From the NCBI GenBank assembly GCA_033032865.1, contig JAWHQI010000004.1, positions 19,698,001 to 19,762,000 on the forward strand: a stretch of 64,000 nucleotides of DNA, in the 5' to 3' direction. The position numbers were made by a program, and so were the translations under genes. The notes beneath the pieces were generated by a model. It saw nothing but the letters and a program-made list of their open reading frames with translations, was not told where the DNA came from and ran no database searches. The DNA is from Dactylorhiza incarnata. Its lineage: Eukaryota > Streptophyta > Magnoliopsida > Asparagales > Orchidaceae. Positions 21,931 through 32,533 of the stretch are shown one piece after another. Numbering within the stretch: position 1 is the first letter of the stretch; each line of letters begins with the position of its first letter.

Positions 21931-22279
21931 GTAGGTATTATCATTTGTGTAGAGGAGTAACTGTTCTGTCGCCGTATCGGTACCCGCTACCGACACGCGT
22001 ATTAGAACAGTTACCTGTTCATTTTCACTATCATACGCCTATCAGTTAATATACATCTAAAACTCTTAAATAAATCCCATTGGGGGGACATGTAGCCCAA
22101 CAGTTATCTAGGATTAATCTTTTTCTTCGTATTTGCATTGTTCTCCTTTCTACCCTATTTTCTTACTTTAAATTAGTTTTTATTTCGGCTGCGTTTGGCC
22201 CCTCATGCGCGGTGGACCCTGGAACGCTCATAGGGTGCGGTGGATTCAGTTTTAATGAAGAAGCTGGACGCCAGAAAAT
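21931..22279 (+). other. E4 internal non-coding segment
   Basis: No coding potential. It links the ORF to the internal promoter-like module; nothing more is seen. Confidence 0.4.
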
Positions 22280-22365
22280 TTCCTTCGCGCACGATCGATG
22301 GTCGTGCGCATTATTTAACGCGCACGATCATTGATCGTGCGATTGGCCCAGTTTCTTTATAAAAA
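22280..22365 (+). promoter_or_regulatory. E4 internal palindrome module and TATA box
   Basis: GCGCACGATCGATGGTCGTGCGC-like and CGCACGATCATTGATCGTGCG-like palindromes (arms CGCACGATC and GATCGTGCG) end 15-20 bases before TATAAAAA (22358-22365). A short ATG frame at 22529 follows (MSSSTRHFAKSYHLL, then a stop). This copies the LTR promoter layout inside the element and may mark the promoter of a lost env-like ORF. Confidence 0.55.
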
Positions 22366-22528
22366 CCGGTTCGCCCGAGCCCTGTGTGCGCATCCTAGGT
22401 CTTCGCTTCCGTCATCCTCTCGCTTCTGTTCGTGCGCCGTTTCCGCTGGGTGCTCGCCGATCGTGCGTCCTCCCTCCCTCCGGTGAGCCCATTTCGGTTC
22501 TTCCTCCTTCCCTTGCCCTAATCCCACC

Positions 22529-24533
22529 ATGAGTTCCAGTACTCGCCATTTCGCCAAGTCCTACCACCTCCTGTCCATGCCGCATCTTCTTCCAGACCTC
22601 CACCGTCCGTCGTTGTTTTAGATAGTGACAGCGACGACGAGTGATTTTTCCACCCCGTATGCAGGCCAATCTCAGTCTTATCTTGTTCTTGCTGCTGTTT
22701 ATTTTTTTTATGTCTCTTCGAGTCGTATGAGCTTACTTTATTTTTTTGTAATAATAACACTTTGATTCTGGATGCTCATCTGGGCATCGTGTTGTGAAAT
22801 TTGTTTTCATATTTCGTCCCTTCTGTTATGTGCGCATTTGCTTAATCTTATTCGCAGGAACTGGTTCACCTCCATGGGTGACAACCCGGACTTGCTGTTT
22901 TTGTTTTTCTAATTTGTTTCAATTCAGTTTTTATCTATTTTTGCTGCTTTGTTGTACCGTTTGCAGGTGTGCTTTGTACTTCGTGTTGGCGGATGCTGCG
23001 GATTGTGCACGAAATAACGCCAATCCTCCGGTATGCTCAATTCTGAGCATTGGGTAACACTTCTTCCCCCCTCAGCTTCCAATTTCTGTGATGTAATGTT
23101 TAGACTAAGTCAGGGGGAGAGTATGTTGTCATCCACTGTGCACGAGTTGCACTGCATACTAGAAGTTTGTTTATTATTTATCTTTATCATCATCATTGTT
23201 TTCATGCTTCTTGCACGACTTCACCCACATGAGTGCGCGCTTTCCTATTTGTGTTGTTTTCAGATAAACTATTTTGGTTAGGAATGTGAATTGGGGTGTA
23301 AGCTTAGGAATTACTATTTGGAGTGCGATGTTGACTCGAGCAGTGTTCTAGTCGCACCCGCATGCTGCAATAGCATTTGAGTAAAACTAGATTATTTCTA
23401 TGCGTTTAATTTATGATTAGTATTTTTTGCATAGTTTTAGATTTGTTATACTCAAATGGTGAATGTGAACGAAATTGGTGATAACCCGGTGTTGTGTGTG
23501 TACGAGCACTAGCTGTGTGTTGCTCGAGTCGGGAGGAAGGTTTACCTTTCTCGTGGGCTAAGAACTTGCCCCAAGCGACTCTCGAAGCATGGGCGAGAGC
23601 GACTCGTCTAGTTAAATGTGATGTAGGCCACCTTTTGGCTAGTTTGAGCCTTGTCGTTCCATGTCCTTTTCGCTCACCCTTGCAAGCCAAAATTGTGCCT
23701 ACCACTCTTTTGTTCAGCTCCTCTTCATCCACCAAATCCCGAAGCTTATCCTACGCCCGCAATCAAATTGCTGTTTAACTGCGCTCATAATTCTCAATTT
23801 GTTGTGATGTTTGGAACTTGTGCGTTGTGAAGAAAGACATGTTTTATTTTGCTGAATTTGAACCAACCGGAGGATAAGTAAAAGAAGAAAAGTATGTTGT
23901 AAAAAGAAAAAAAAAATCTGAAAAAGAAATATGTCGTAAAGAAATCCGTCCGAGATAAATAGAAAATCTGTTGGTAATTGTGAAGTAGGCCGTGTGCACA
24001 CCTAGTTTTCATGATAAGTCTGGGGGTGTGTCACACGAGCATTGTTTTTGGTTTTTTGTGGTGCAGCGTTCCTTTAGCTCACTTGGGTTGCGTAGCCATC
24101 GTGTTTAAATTTGAATATCATACCGCAACCGAAGCCCCAATATAATCCTAAAAGCCCTATTGATTTGACTTGTGAGTTTGCTAATGCCGTGGAGAGAGTG
24201 TGACCGGGCGAGCGTATGGTTCACGACGTTGATGGATTTCAGCGGAATTATTCCAAAACCCCGACCTTGTGCAACACCCGCCTTATTGTCTTGTTACTTT
24301 CACACCGGGCATGATAGTTCGAATTCTTCATAATTCACCAACTGAGTATAACTGAATCTCCACCGACGCTCTAATATTTTCGTAAATTAGTTAGCATAGT
24401 TACAATCTCTTTTTACTAAATTTCTATTTGCATGTTTTTGTTACTACGCATTGTACTCCTTTGTGTAATTTTCTTTGTTAACTACCATTTTCACACTCCG
24501 CCGAATTTGTTTGCTCGGGATGCGCAAACAGGT
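22529..24533 (+). other. E4 3' non-coding region with purine tracts
   Basis: After a 31-codon ORF remnant no gene is seen. Purine/G-rich tracts resembling the terminal polypurine tract occur at about 23106 (AAGTCAGGGGGAGAG) and 24015 (AAGTCTGGGGGTGTG). Confidence 0.5.
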
Positions 24534-24546
24534 AAGTCTGGGGGTG
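24534..24546 (+). other. E4 polypurine tract
   Basis: AAGTCTGGGGGTG lies directly before the 3' LTR start TGATGAG. Confidence 0.75.
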
Positions 24547-26070
24547 TGATGAGTCCCAATATTATACACATTTTTGGACTCATCTGGGCCGATTTTCTAG
24601 TCTTTGCACTTCACTTTAGACATGTTTTCATTCCTATTTAATACTCCATGCTAAGTGCACTTCTAGGCCCGTTTTGGTGTTATTTCTTGTTCATCTTCGT
24701 TACTAGTTTTCATGCAGTGTTAAGTGCCACCTTCAGTGGCTAGGCTGGTGTTGTATGCTGGAACAGGAGTCGTGCAGGTGTTCCCGGTACAATTCTGTAC
24801 AGGAACACTGCGCACGATCACTGGCTCTATCACGCATGACCACTGGTCGTGCGCCACTGATCGTGCGCACTTAACGCCCATTTTATGAGTTCTGTCTGGC
24901 TTATCGCACGACCATTTACGATAGTGCGCACGACCACTGGTCGTGCGCCACTGGTCATGCGAACATGTATTTTATAATTTTCTTATCCTTCAGGCTCCGT
25001 CCAGGCAGGCGCACGATCACAGGATGCTAGTGCGCACGACCACTGGTCGTGCGCCAATGACCGTGCGCACTATTTATTCCAGCGCCTATAAATTGTCCTG
25101 CTCGCAATTTTAGGTCGGGATCGACGCATTCCTTCCGCCCAGCTCCGCCGTTTTCGCCCCTTTCGCAGGTTTTCCCCCCCCCCTAGGCCTCCTCCATCAT
25201 CCTTGAGCTCCAAGGAGAGGTTTCTAGCCCAAAGATCGCCAACATCGAGCAAGGAGATCGCGTATCGGAGGAGATTGGATCGTGATACGAAGAAGACGAG
25301 CCATTGGGAGGAAGTGACAGCCCTCCTCTACCTCGGACGCAGTTGAAGACCGAGCTTGGACGCGGGTTGACAACCCAGCGATTCCAACCGTGAATCTTCG
25401 GCAAGGCTTCGGATGTGGTCGACTCCTTTACTCTCTTTTTCCTTCCTTGTGTTGTTGATTGTATAAACTAGTTTCCTCTATATATTGATGATGTGTGCTA
25501 TGAACAATATTGCTTAATGTTTATTTCATTTATTTGGAATCATTTAGTTCATATGTGCTTATTGAGGTGCGCCACCATCTAATTTCCATTCCACCATTGT
25601 GTTCGGTGCCGCACTAGCAATTGCTAGTGGCGTGCTTGTCGACGAGGTGCTTGCAACCCTCACTCCGTTAGCCTACTCATCCATCCGCCTACCGAAGCGT
25701 GGCATCGCGGCCCGTACTCCATCCCGCCTAACGAAGCAGCGCGCTCAAGGCCTGCATAGTTCGATTCCGCTAGCCTACTCGCCCATCCGCCCAACGAAGT
25801 AGTGTGTTCAAGGCCTACGTAGTTTTCCATTCCGCCAAGCGAAGCATTGCATAGCGGCATTGCATAGGAGTAGTCGATAGCTTTTATTTTACTTTGCAAA
25901 ACCAATCCACCCACCTTCGTGAACATCGACCTAAGGACTTCAATCTCAAGTCCTTCCTCGATAATAAACTCCACCTTACTGTGTTCCTTTGAGATTCGAT
26001 ACTCGGGGATTACTCCTCGTTTTATATTACTTGAACGATCGGTACACTGCCGTTTCGTGTCGCAGTCGAG
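24547..26070 (+). repeat. E4 3' LTR (3'-truncated)
   Basis: Nearly identical to 19059-20608, with palindromes at 24806-25080 and TATAAATT at 25087-25094. It stops at CGCAGTCGAG and passes straight into E3 LTR sequence. Confidence 0.85.
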
Positions 26071-26948
26071 CAGAAAAGGAAATTAATTCAAATTAAAGAG
26101 CAATAATAAAAGGGAGAAGCAAAAAGAGAAACTCAGAGCATTCATCACAATCGGCTAAACTTTTTCAATTAGGGCTTCCTCTTCTTCTTCCTACTGCAAC
26201 CCTAATAGAGAAAATAGAGTGAAGAAATAAGAACTGCTCTCCCTCCCTTAGAACAGAACAGCAGAAGGCTTCTCATCATCAATATCATATAGCAGCCTAA
26301 AGGATGAGAAAGGATCTGACAATCATAGCTCCTGCGAAACATCACAATCATAAGCAGGAGTTCATCATCAGCAGATCCAGTGAAAAGAAAAAAGAAGCTG
26401 TTCTTTAGACAGGATTCTTAAGAATTCTGAAAATAGAATTCTTCTTCCTCCCTCTACCTATTTCTCCTTCTCATTCCCAATTGTAAAAGAGTTTTAAGAA
26501 TCCCTCTTCCAATGAATTCAGTGGTTCAAGATCTCCTTATAAAAAGATCTGGTTGGTTCAAGATCTCTTATCAAAAGATCTGGTTGGTTCATTATCTCAT
26601 TATCAAAAGATCAGTGGTTCTAAGAGTCTCCTTGTCAAAAGACTCAGGCACATGTGGTGCATTCCTACCAGGTGGTAGAAGAGAGGACTACCCACATTTT
26701 GGGGAACCAAAATAAAATCTTTGTGTCTTCTGGTTGCTTATTTTCTGTTCTGTCCCATATAGTTTACTTTTTCTATTACTGCTTTTCTTGCTTTACTTAA
26801 ACAACTTGTGTTTTTTTTTCAGTTTGTGGAATTGTAGAGCATAACACTTAGTGTTTTTATTGTATTTGCACAAATAGGATAGAAATATTTTTAAATCTCT
26901 ATTCACCCCCCTCTAGAGTATATCTCAGGGGCACACTGTGCACTTTCA
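26071..26948 (+). repeat. E3 3' LTR, right part
   Basis: Continues from CAGAAAAGG to TTTCA. The hairpin array at about 26405-26650 has an extra AGATC/GATCT unit compared with the 5' LTR; some arms are mutated. Confidence 0.9.
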
Positions 26949-27406
26949 GAGCCCGGCAGTGGAATCAATTTAGGGCATTCCACCACAAACTTTCCTTAGC
27001 CAGCCTCTCCAGAGATCAACCTGACCCACCGTCTAATGAGAGCCCGATAGTGGAATTGATCAGGGGCACTCCAGCTCATACTTTCCCTAGCCAGCCTCTT
27101 TAGAGATCAACCTGACCCACCGTCTAATGAGAGCCCAACAGCGTAATCGATTTGGGGGACTCCAGCTCAAACTTTCCCTAGCCATCCTCTCTAGAGATCA
27201 ACCTGACCCACCGTCTAATGAGAGCACGGCAGCGGAATCAATTTTGGGCACTCCAGCTCAAACGTTTCCCATCCAGCCTCTCCAGAGATCTACTTGACCC
27301 ACCGTCTAATGAGATCTCTGCAGCGAAATCGATCTGGGGCACCCCAACTCAAACTTTCCCTAGCCAGCCTCTCTAGAGATCAACCTGACCCGCTGTCTAT
27401 TGAGAG
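26949..27406. repeat. 91-bp tandem array, right part
   Basis: Five further units of the array at 11290-11913, beginning with the GAGCC target duplication. Together the parts give about twelve units. Confidence 0.9.
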
Positions 27407-27439
27407 TGTTGTTTATTGGGTGTCAATTTATCACCAAGA

Positions 27440-27460
27440 GGGGGGGGGGGGGGGGGGGGG
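27440..27460. repeat. G21 homopolymer at the LTR end
   Basis: A run of 21 G, the expanded form of the C-tract seen near all Sirevirus LTR ends here. Length may be inexact. Confidence 0.7.
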
Positions 27461-27629
27461 TGAATAGGTTTTTCAAGTTATTTTATCCACTTTTAGGTGT
27501 TCTTGATTTCTGATTAATAGATCTATAAAGTATAAAGCACAACACAGAAAATACACAGTGATCTATATAGGTTCCTCAAGATAGGGTATCTTGAGTAGTC
27601 CTCTTCCCTCTACGCCTACCTAGCAATGT

Positions 27630-28015
27630 GCTAGGCTCGGCAAACTCCGCCAAATCTTCAGGCCCGCATGTGAAGCTCGACACTCAGGACCTCAAGCCCT
27701 ACACAACACAGACCCACAAGTCTTGTGCCTACATCCTAGGCCCGCAAGCCCCTACTGCACCTAAGCCCTTAAGCTCGACAAATTCGGACCCGCAAGTCCA
27801 CTGCCCTGGCCCTCAAGCCTCACTGCTCTCCAGCCCTCAAGATAGACGGTGTTAGACCCGCAAGTCCACTTCCCTGGCCCTCAAGCCTCACAACTCTCCA
27901 GCCCTCAAGCTAGACGGTGTCGGACCCGCAAGTCCACTGCACTGGCCCTCAAGCCTCACAACTCTCCAGCCCTCAAGCTAGATGAATATGCCCGCAAGCC
28001 TTACAACAATAAAAG
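27630..28015 (-). repeat. E5 LTR mini-hairpin array
   Basis: Degenerate units with the loop ccgcaa/ccacaa and changing arms: GGAC/GTCC, AGAC/GTCT and GGC/GCC. They lie downstream of the minus-strand TATA, as in E6. Confidence 0.6.
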
Positions 28016-28345
28016 TTTTACAGTAATAAAAACTTTTTCTTCTGCCTGATGAAGATCGGCAATTTAGCCTGATGGAGATCGGCTTCTTGATGTTGAAGAA
28101 GATGTTTCTGATTCAGATCTTGAAAGTGCAATTCTTCTTCAATCTCTTCTCTTAGCCTGATGAGGAACGACTTTTTATCAGTCGATGGAGATGACTGATT
28201 CTTCTGAGAACGCTTGAATCTTATTCTCTACTAGATCTTCTTCTTCTCCGCAGAAAGTACTGTTATATTGAAGAGTAGCGCCAGGATACTTTTTTGTTCT
28301 TTTTCTCTATTTCGAAGATCTTCTTTTCTAGGGCATCACTATTCC

Positions 28346-29110
28346 CTTTTATAGGATGGATAAGCCACATAACGGTCACATGTAATGTCCTTTACAGTCA
28401 GAGGCCCATTCCTTAAGAGCACACGCTGATTGGACAATCAGGCGGCAACATTAATTGCTGATAGCGCGTCCGCAACATTTGAATCTGTCACGACGATATT
28501 TCCAGCTTCATGACGATACTGACAGCATTACGACGATATGGATAATATCTCGATGACACAACAATGTTGATGCCTTAGACCTTAGTGGATCTACAAGTCT
28601 TCTAGCTTCTACCTCTGATGCTGGTATCTCAATGATACGAGATCTTCTGGCGTTCCTGCATATACAACGATATGCTATCTTTGACTGTGTCGTCGTGATC
28701 TTCTTCCTTGTAGTCTGTCGTTGTAATCACTTTGTTCTTTCGATGACATGAGCAATATCATGTCGACAGACTATACTTGTCTTCAGCTATCCTTCTTCAG
28801 TCTTCTCGACATCATGCCTTCTTTACAACGATGTCTGTTCTTCTTGACGACAAGGCTACTTTGATGATGTCGACGATACTGCATCTTCTCGACAACATTC
28901 CTTCCTTTGATATCTTCATGTCTTCTCAGCATTCGACGATCATCATTCTGCGTTCGACGATCTTCATTCTGCGTTCGACGAACAACATTCTGCGTTCGAC
29001 GAACTTCATTCTTCTATCCCATCTTTGCGTTCGACGAACTTCATTCTGTGTTCGATGAACTGCATTCTGTGTTCGACGAACTGCATTCTGCGTTCGACGA
29101 ACTCGCCAAG
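28346..29110 (-). promoter_or_regulatory. E5 palindrome cluster and TATA box
   Basis: Minus-strand TATAAAAG (28346-28353). Upstream of it are ACGACGATAT words and then six or more GTTCGACGAAC sites (28965-29105), an 11-base palindrome with one central A/T. Confidence 0.6.
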
Positions 29111-29349
29111 TCTCAGCGTTTGCTTTGCTCATCATCATGACGATATGCCTGTACTTGTTGACGATATGTCCATCCTTTTTCGACGATATTATACTTAGGC
29201 AGTGTTGGGAAATTGACCCTCAATGTTCCCTTGATTTGAAGAGGCCTGACACTCAATACTAAGTACAAGTTGTATTTGATAAACCCTATGTCTATCTTAT
29301 AAGCATGTAGGGTTAGGACTTAACAAAGTGCAAGGGTTGTTCAGTTTGC

Positions 29350-29960
29350 TTACTGACAAAACCGCTGAGACAATCTCTCAGTCTCAGCTGAACTGCTGAG
29401 AGAAGGCCAGGAGCCACTGAGAAGGTGTCTGGGCCATCTGAGCTGCAGATAGAAGAAAACCGTTGAGACAGTTGTCTGTCTCAGCAGATCTGCTGAGACG
29501 GGAAAGTTGTAACCGCTGAGACGAGGACAGCTTCCGCTAAGAAGAAGCAAGCGCTGAGATTTGGCGTGTTCGTCGAACTCAGAGTGGAGTGTTCGTCAAA
29601 CGCAGAGAGCCGTTCATCGAACGCAGAACTCAGTTCGTCAAACGCTGAGACAGGAGTGAAGAAACAGCTGAGAAGCAGCGTGTTCGTCGAACGCAGAGTA
29701 TGGCGAGTTCGTCGAACACAGAGTTTGGCAAGTTCGTCGAACACAGAGTTTGGCAAGATCGTCGAACACAGAGTATGGAGAGTTCGTCGAACACGGAGTT
29801 TCGCAAGATCGTCGAACATAGTATGGCGAGTTCGTCGAACGGAGATTGCGAGTTCTGCTCATGGCGCAAGCTGCAGAAAAGCAGTATGGGGTCCACCAGT
29901 GTCTCCCATACTTGTCAGAAGGTCGGCTAAGAGCCATTGAAGACCAGAGATGTATAAAAG
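29350..29960 (+). promoter_or_regulatory. E6 palindrome cluster and TATA box
   Basis: CTCAGC/GCTGAG and CTGAGAC sites (29350-29540), then about ten TTCGTCGAAC sites (29567-29840), then TATAAAAG at 29953-29960. Confidence 0.7.
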
Positions 29961-30263
29961 AAGAAATTAGGGCACTTATGAAGGAGCTCTGAAGTGTGTT
30001 GAAAACAAAATCAACTATTCCATTGACAGTAGAAGCTCTAGTTTCTCTTCTCCTGTTTACTGAAAAAGAAAGAAGTAACTGAGAGAGAAAGTTATCTCCT
30101 TTGTAAGAAGGAGCAAGGTGATCTTCCACCCTTCAACTGAAGAGGAAGATCAACTTGTATCTGCCATCATCATCACCAGCTACAAGATAGCACAAGCTGT
30201 GCAGAAACTACAAGAGACAACTTTACTGTGTTGTCAGCTGTAGTAAGTTCAAATACTCTTTCA

Positions 30264-30668
30264 CTGTAGGGCATTTTGCCTGAGTTAGTAGGGCAGTTTG
30301 CCTGAGTTTGTAGGACCATTTGGTCTGAGATTGTAGGAACCTTTAGGTTCTGAGCTGTAGGGCTGAAGGCCTAAGTTTGTAGGATCTGTGAAAATCTGAG
30401 GTAGGGTTGTTTAGCCTGAGTTGTAGGGCATTATTGCCTGAGCTGTAGGAGGAGGATTCCTCTGAGGTAGGATCTGGAAGGGGTCTGAGCTGTAGGATCA
30501 GGAGCTGATCTTAGGTAGGGCTGTTTAGCCTGATTTGTAGGGCCTGCTGTGGTCTGAGTTGTAGGATCAGAGAATGATCTGAGGTAGGGATGTTTAGCCT
30601 GTAGTAGGGTTTGGGAAAACCTGAGAGATCCTGAGGGATCTATGTTGTAAGCTCTTGGAGCTGAGTTT
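30264..30668 (+). repeat. E6 LTR mini-hairpin array with covarying arms
   Basis: About 18 units of 20-28 bases built as TGTAG-G-arm-loop-arm-CTGAG. Arms change together: GACCA/TGGTC (30314), GAACC/GGTTC (30337), GAGGA/TCCTC (30449), GATCA/TGATC (30496), GGCT/AGCC, GGTTT/AAACC (30608), GATCC/GGATC (30627) and AGCTC/GAGCT (30650). Several others use G-T wobble (GGTT/AGCC, GATC/GGTC). One unit (GGAT/AGCC, near 30590) has lost pairing. Confidence 0.85.
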
Positions 30669-30900
30669 AGAGGAGTTGGCCCAGTCTAACACACTGTTAG
30701 AAGGGTGAAGGGGGAAAGTGGACTACCCATAGACACCCTGTCTTGGGGAACCACTATAAACACTTGTGTGTTTACTGGTTGTGCTTGATTTCTTGCTTAG
30801 AATTGTTTAACTGATTATATAAAACAAGTAAAAATCAAAAGGCCTATTCACCCCCTCCCCTCTAGGTGAATTAGATCATATACCTATATAATATTTCAAG

Positions 30901-30916
30901 TGGTATCAGAGGGAGG
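30901..30916 (+). other. E6 primer-binding site
   Basis: TGGTATCAGAGGGAGG, two bases after the LTR; initiator-Met type, identical to E3. Confidence 0.8.
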
Positions 30917-30978
30917 TTGGTCAAGAAAGACTTAACAGTCTGACCTGATCCTAAATAGGTATTGATTATTCTGCTGTA

Positions 30979-32150
30979 ATGGCCTCTAGTGGAATGCAGA
31001 AGGATATGGGCTCCATGAAATTGCTCATATGCAACAAAGCCAACTTTGGCATATGGAAGCAGAGGGTAAGATTGTTCATGGAAGCATCTGACCCCAGAAT
31101 CTTTATCACTGTTCAGGAGGGCCCCTTTATTATCACAAAGCCCTCCACCATTGATCCTACTAGGATGGTAGGCAAGCCTTACACTGAAATGACAAGAGAT
31201 GAGATAGCATTGGCTACAATGGATAAAAGAGCTCAAAATATCATTGTCAATGCTATTGATGATTCTACTTTCCAAAACTTGATACACTATGACACTGACA
31301 AGGAAATGTGGGACACATTAGTAGTTTATATGGAAGGAACTGCAGAAGTGAGAGATGATAGGAAGTCACTCCTTAATCAAGAGTATGAAGCCTTCAGGAA
31401 GCAGAGCCAGGAAAGCATCTCCATGTGCTATCAGAGGTTCTTCAGAATAGTTAATGAGCTGAGAACCTATGACAGAGCATTCACCAACTATGAGCTGAAT
31501 GATAAGTTCCTTAGATCTCTAACAAGGGACTGGGACACAAAAATCTGTGCCATCAGGGTAGTGGCCAAGCTTGGTGAGACCCCAACTCACACATTGTTTG
31601 GAAAACTGATCTCCTATGAGATGCATCTGTCTGCAAGGAAGGAAGAGGACACTTCTACAAGGGCTCAGCCAAGGGAGAGATCTGTAGCTCTCAAAGCTGA
31701 CAGCTCAAAGAGAAGCAAGAGCAGGATGGTGTCTCCTCCAAAGAGAAGTGCTGAACCTGAAGTCAGTACCTCAGGAAGCTCTTCCTCTGATGAAGAGTTT
31801 GCTGCCTTTTCAAGGCAGTTCAAGAAAATGATGAAGAGGAAGCAATGGAAGAACAAGCCCTCTTCCTCATATCACAAAAAGGAGGACAACAAGGAGTCAA
31901 AGCATCACTCCAGGAATGATAGGTATGGCTCTAACTCAAAATTTAATTCCTCTAATGTTGTCTGCTATTGCTGCAGCAAGCCAGGGCATGTCATTGCTGA
32001 CTTCCCAGTCAAGAGAAAAGAGAAGGATGAGAAGAAGGCTCATTAGTCAAGAGGCAAGAAAGGAGAAAAATCCTTTTTAGCCAAGAAGGAAAAGTGCTGG
32101 AGTGAATCAGACTCCAGCTCATCTGAATCTGAAAAGGAAGAAGCCCTTAT
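30979..32150 (+). pseudogene. E6 Gag, truncated
   Basis: ATG 30979 gives 355 codons, then TAG 32044-32046 (possible C-to-T at CAG). The same frame then stays open to 32150, where E7 interrupts it. The N-half is a copia Gag (UBN2-like: FGIWKQRVRLFM, SLLNQEYEAFRKQ, MCYQRFFRIVNELR). Ser/Lys-rich linkers follow. The knuckle CYCCSKPGHVIADF (about residue 332) has Phe for the last Cys, so zinc binding may be impaired. Role when intact: particle assembly and RNA packaging. Confidence 0.8.
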
Positions 32151-32309
32151 TGTTGGAACATGGTCTTCCGCATCTCCTAGGTTTGAGAATAACAAATCTT
32201 ATGTGTATTTGATCTTGTGTGATCAAGTGTGTAGGTTAGCATAGTCCACATGACTCAAGGAGTACTCATGATGTCTGCCCCAAAAATTGAGGCCACAATT
32301 CGAAGAGGC

Positions 32310-32533
32310 TCACTAGCGCCGGCGGTAGCGATAGCGCCCGGCGCTAGCGTTGATCTGCGCGATTCCGGCATCGTTTTTAGAAGGAGCTAGCGCCCAGCGT
32401 TAGCTACTAGCGCTGGCGGTAGCATGGCGCACAAGAGGCATGGAGCAATATGTTGTCGCGGATTGAAGATCCTATCGCGCAAAACATTTCCTAATCTGGG
32501 CTAGGGCCGAGGGTAGCGCTTGGGCTATAAAAG
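32310..32533 (+). promoter_or_regulatory. E7 palindrome cluster and TATA box
   Basis: Repeated CTAGCGCCGGCGGTAG and GCGCCCGGCGCTAGC sites (palindromic about GCCGGC or CCGG) end shortly before TATAAAAG at 32526-32533. Related sites recur in gag (34866-34900) and after pol (38376-38402). Confidence 0.7.

Larger units (their letters stand above)
19059..26070 (+). mobile_element. E4: non-autonomous Athila-like gypsy element
   Basis: Nested in the E3 3' LTR. Its LTRs (19059 to about 20645, and 24547-26070) start TGATGAGTCCC. The primer site TGGCGCCGTTGCCGGGGA and the tract AAGTCTGGGGGTG before the 3' LTR are Athila/Tat-type. The 3.9-kb interior codes for a zinc-knuckle protein but no pol. Compared with the 5' LTR, the 3' LTR lacks its last 40 or so bases, and the resumed E3 sequence lacks CTAC and any target duplication. 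A small deletion therefore removed this junction (inference). Confidence 0.85.
11914..26948 (+). mobile_element. E3: decayed Sirevirus (copia) with nested E4
   Basis: LTRs at 11914-13563 and 18235-26948 (the latter split by E4), target duplication GAGCC (11909-11913 and 26949-26953), an initiator-Met type primer site after the 5' LTR and a purine tract before the 3' LTR. Internal DNA (4.7 kb) holds a broken gag and a separate 3' ORF; pol is absent. Long Gag, the CACCC(n)TCTAG tract near the LTR end, and LTR inverted repeats place it with Sireviruses. Confidence 0.9.
27407..29201 (-). mobile_element. E5: minus-strand Sirevirus-type LTR
   Basis: Reverse-oriented LTR. The G21 run at 27440-27460 followed by TGAATAGG is the complement of the CACCC(n)TCTAG tract near Sirevirus LTR ends. 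The minus TATA is at 28346-28353, upstream of which (28780-29110) lie GTTCGACGAAC repeats. The left flank is the 91-bp array, so this is a solo or 3' LTR. No target duplication is found because E6 abuts the right end. Confidence 0.65.
29203..30898 (+). repeat. E6 5' LTR
   Basis: TGTTGGGAAATTG...ATATTTCA. It contains CTGAGAC/GTCTCAG and GTTCGTCGAAC sites, TATAAAAG at 29953, and a mini-hairpin array at 30264-30668. ORFs over the GTTCGTCGAAC repeats are artefacts. Confidence 0.85.
29203..32150 (+). mobile_element. E6: Sirevirus, 5' half
   Basis: LTR 29203-30898, Met-type primer site at 30901, and gag to 32150, where E7 cuts it. The rest of the element is not found in this window. LTR ends match E11, so the two are the same family. 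Confidence 0.85.

Noticed and set aside
28907..29940. ORFs with FDELHSVFDELHS- and VRRTQ-type repeats
   Set aside because: Translations of the GTTCGWCGAAC repeats in E5 and E6 LTRs.
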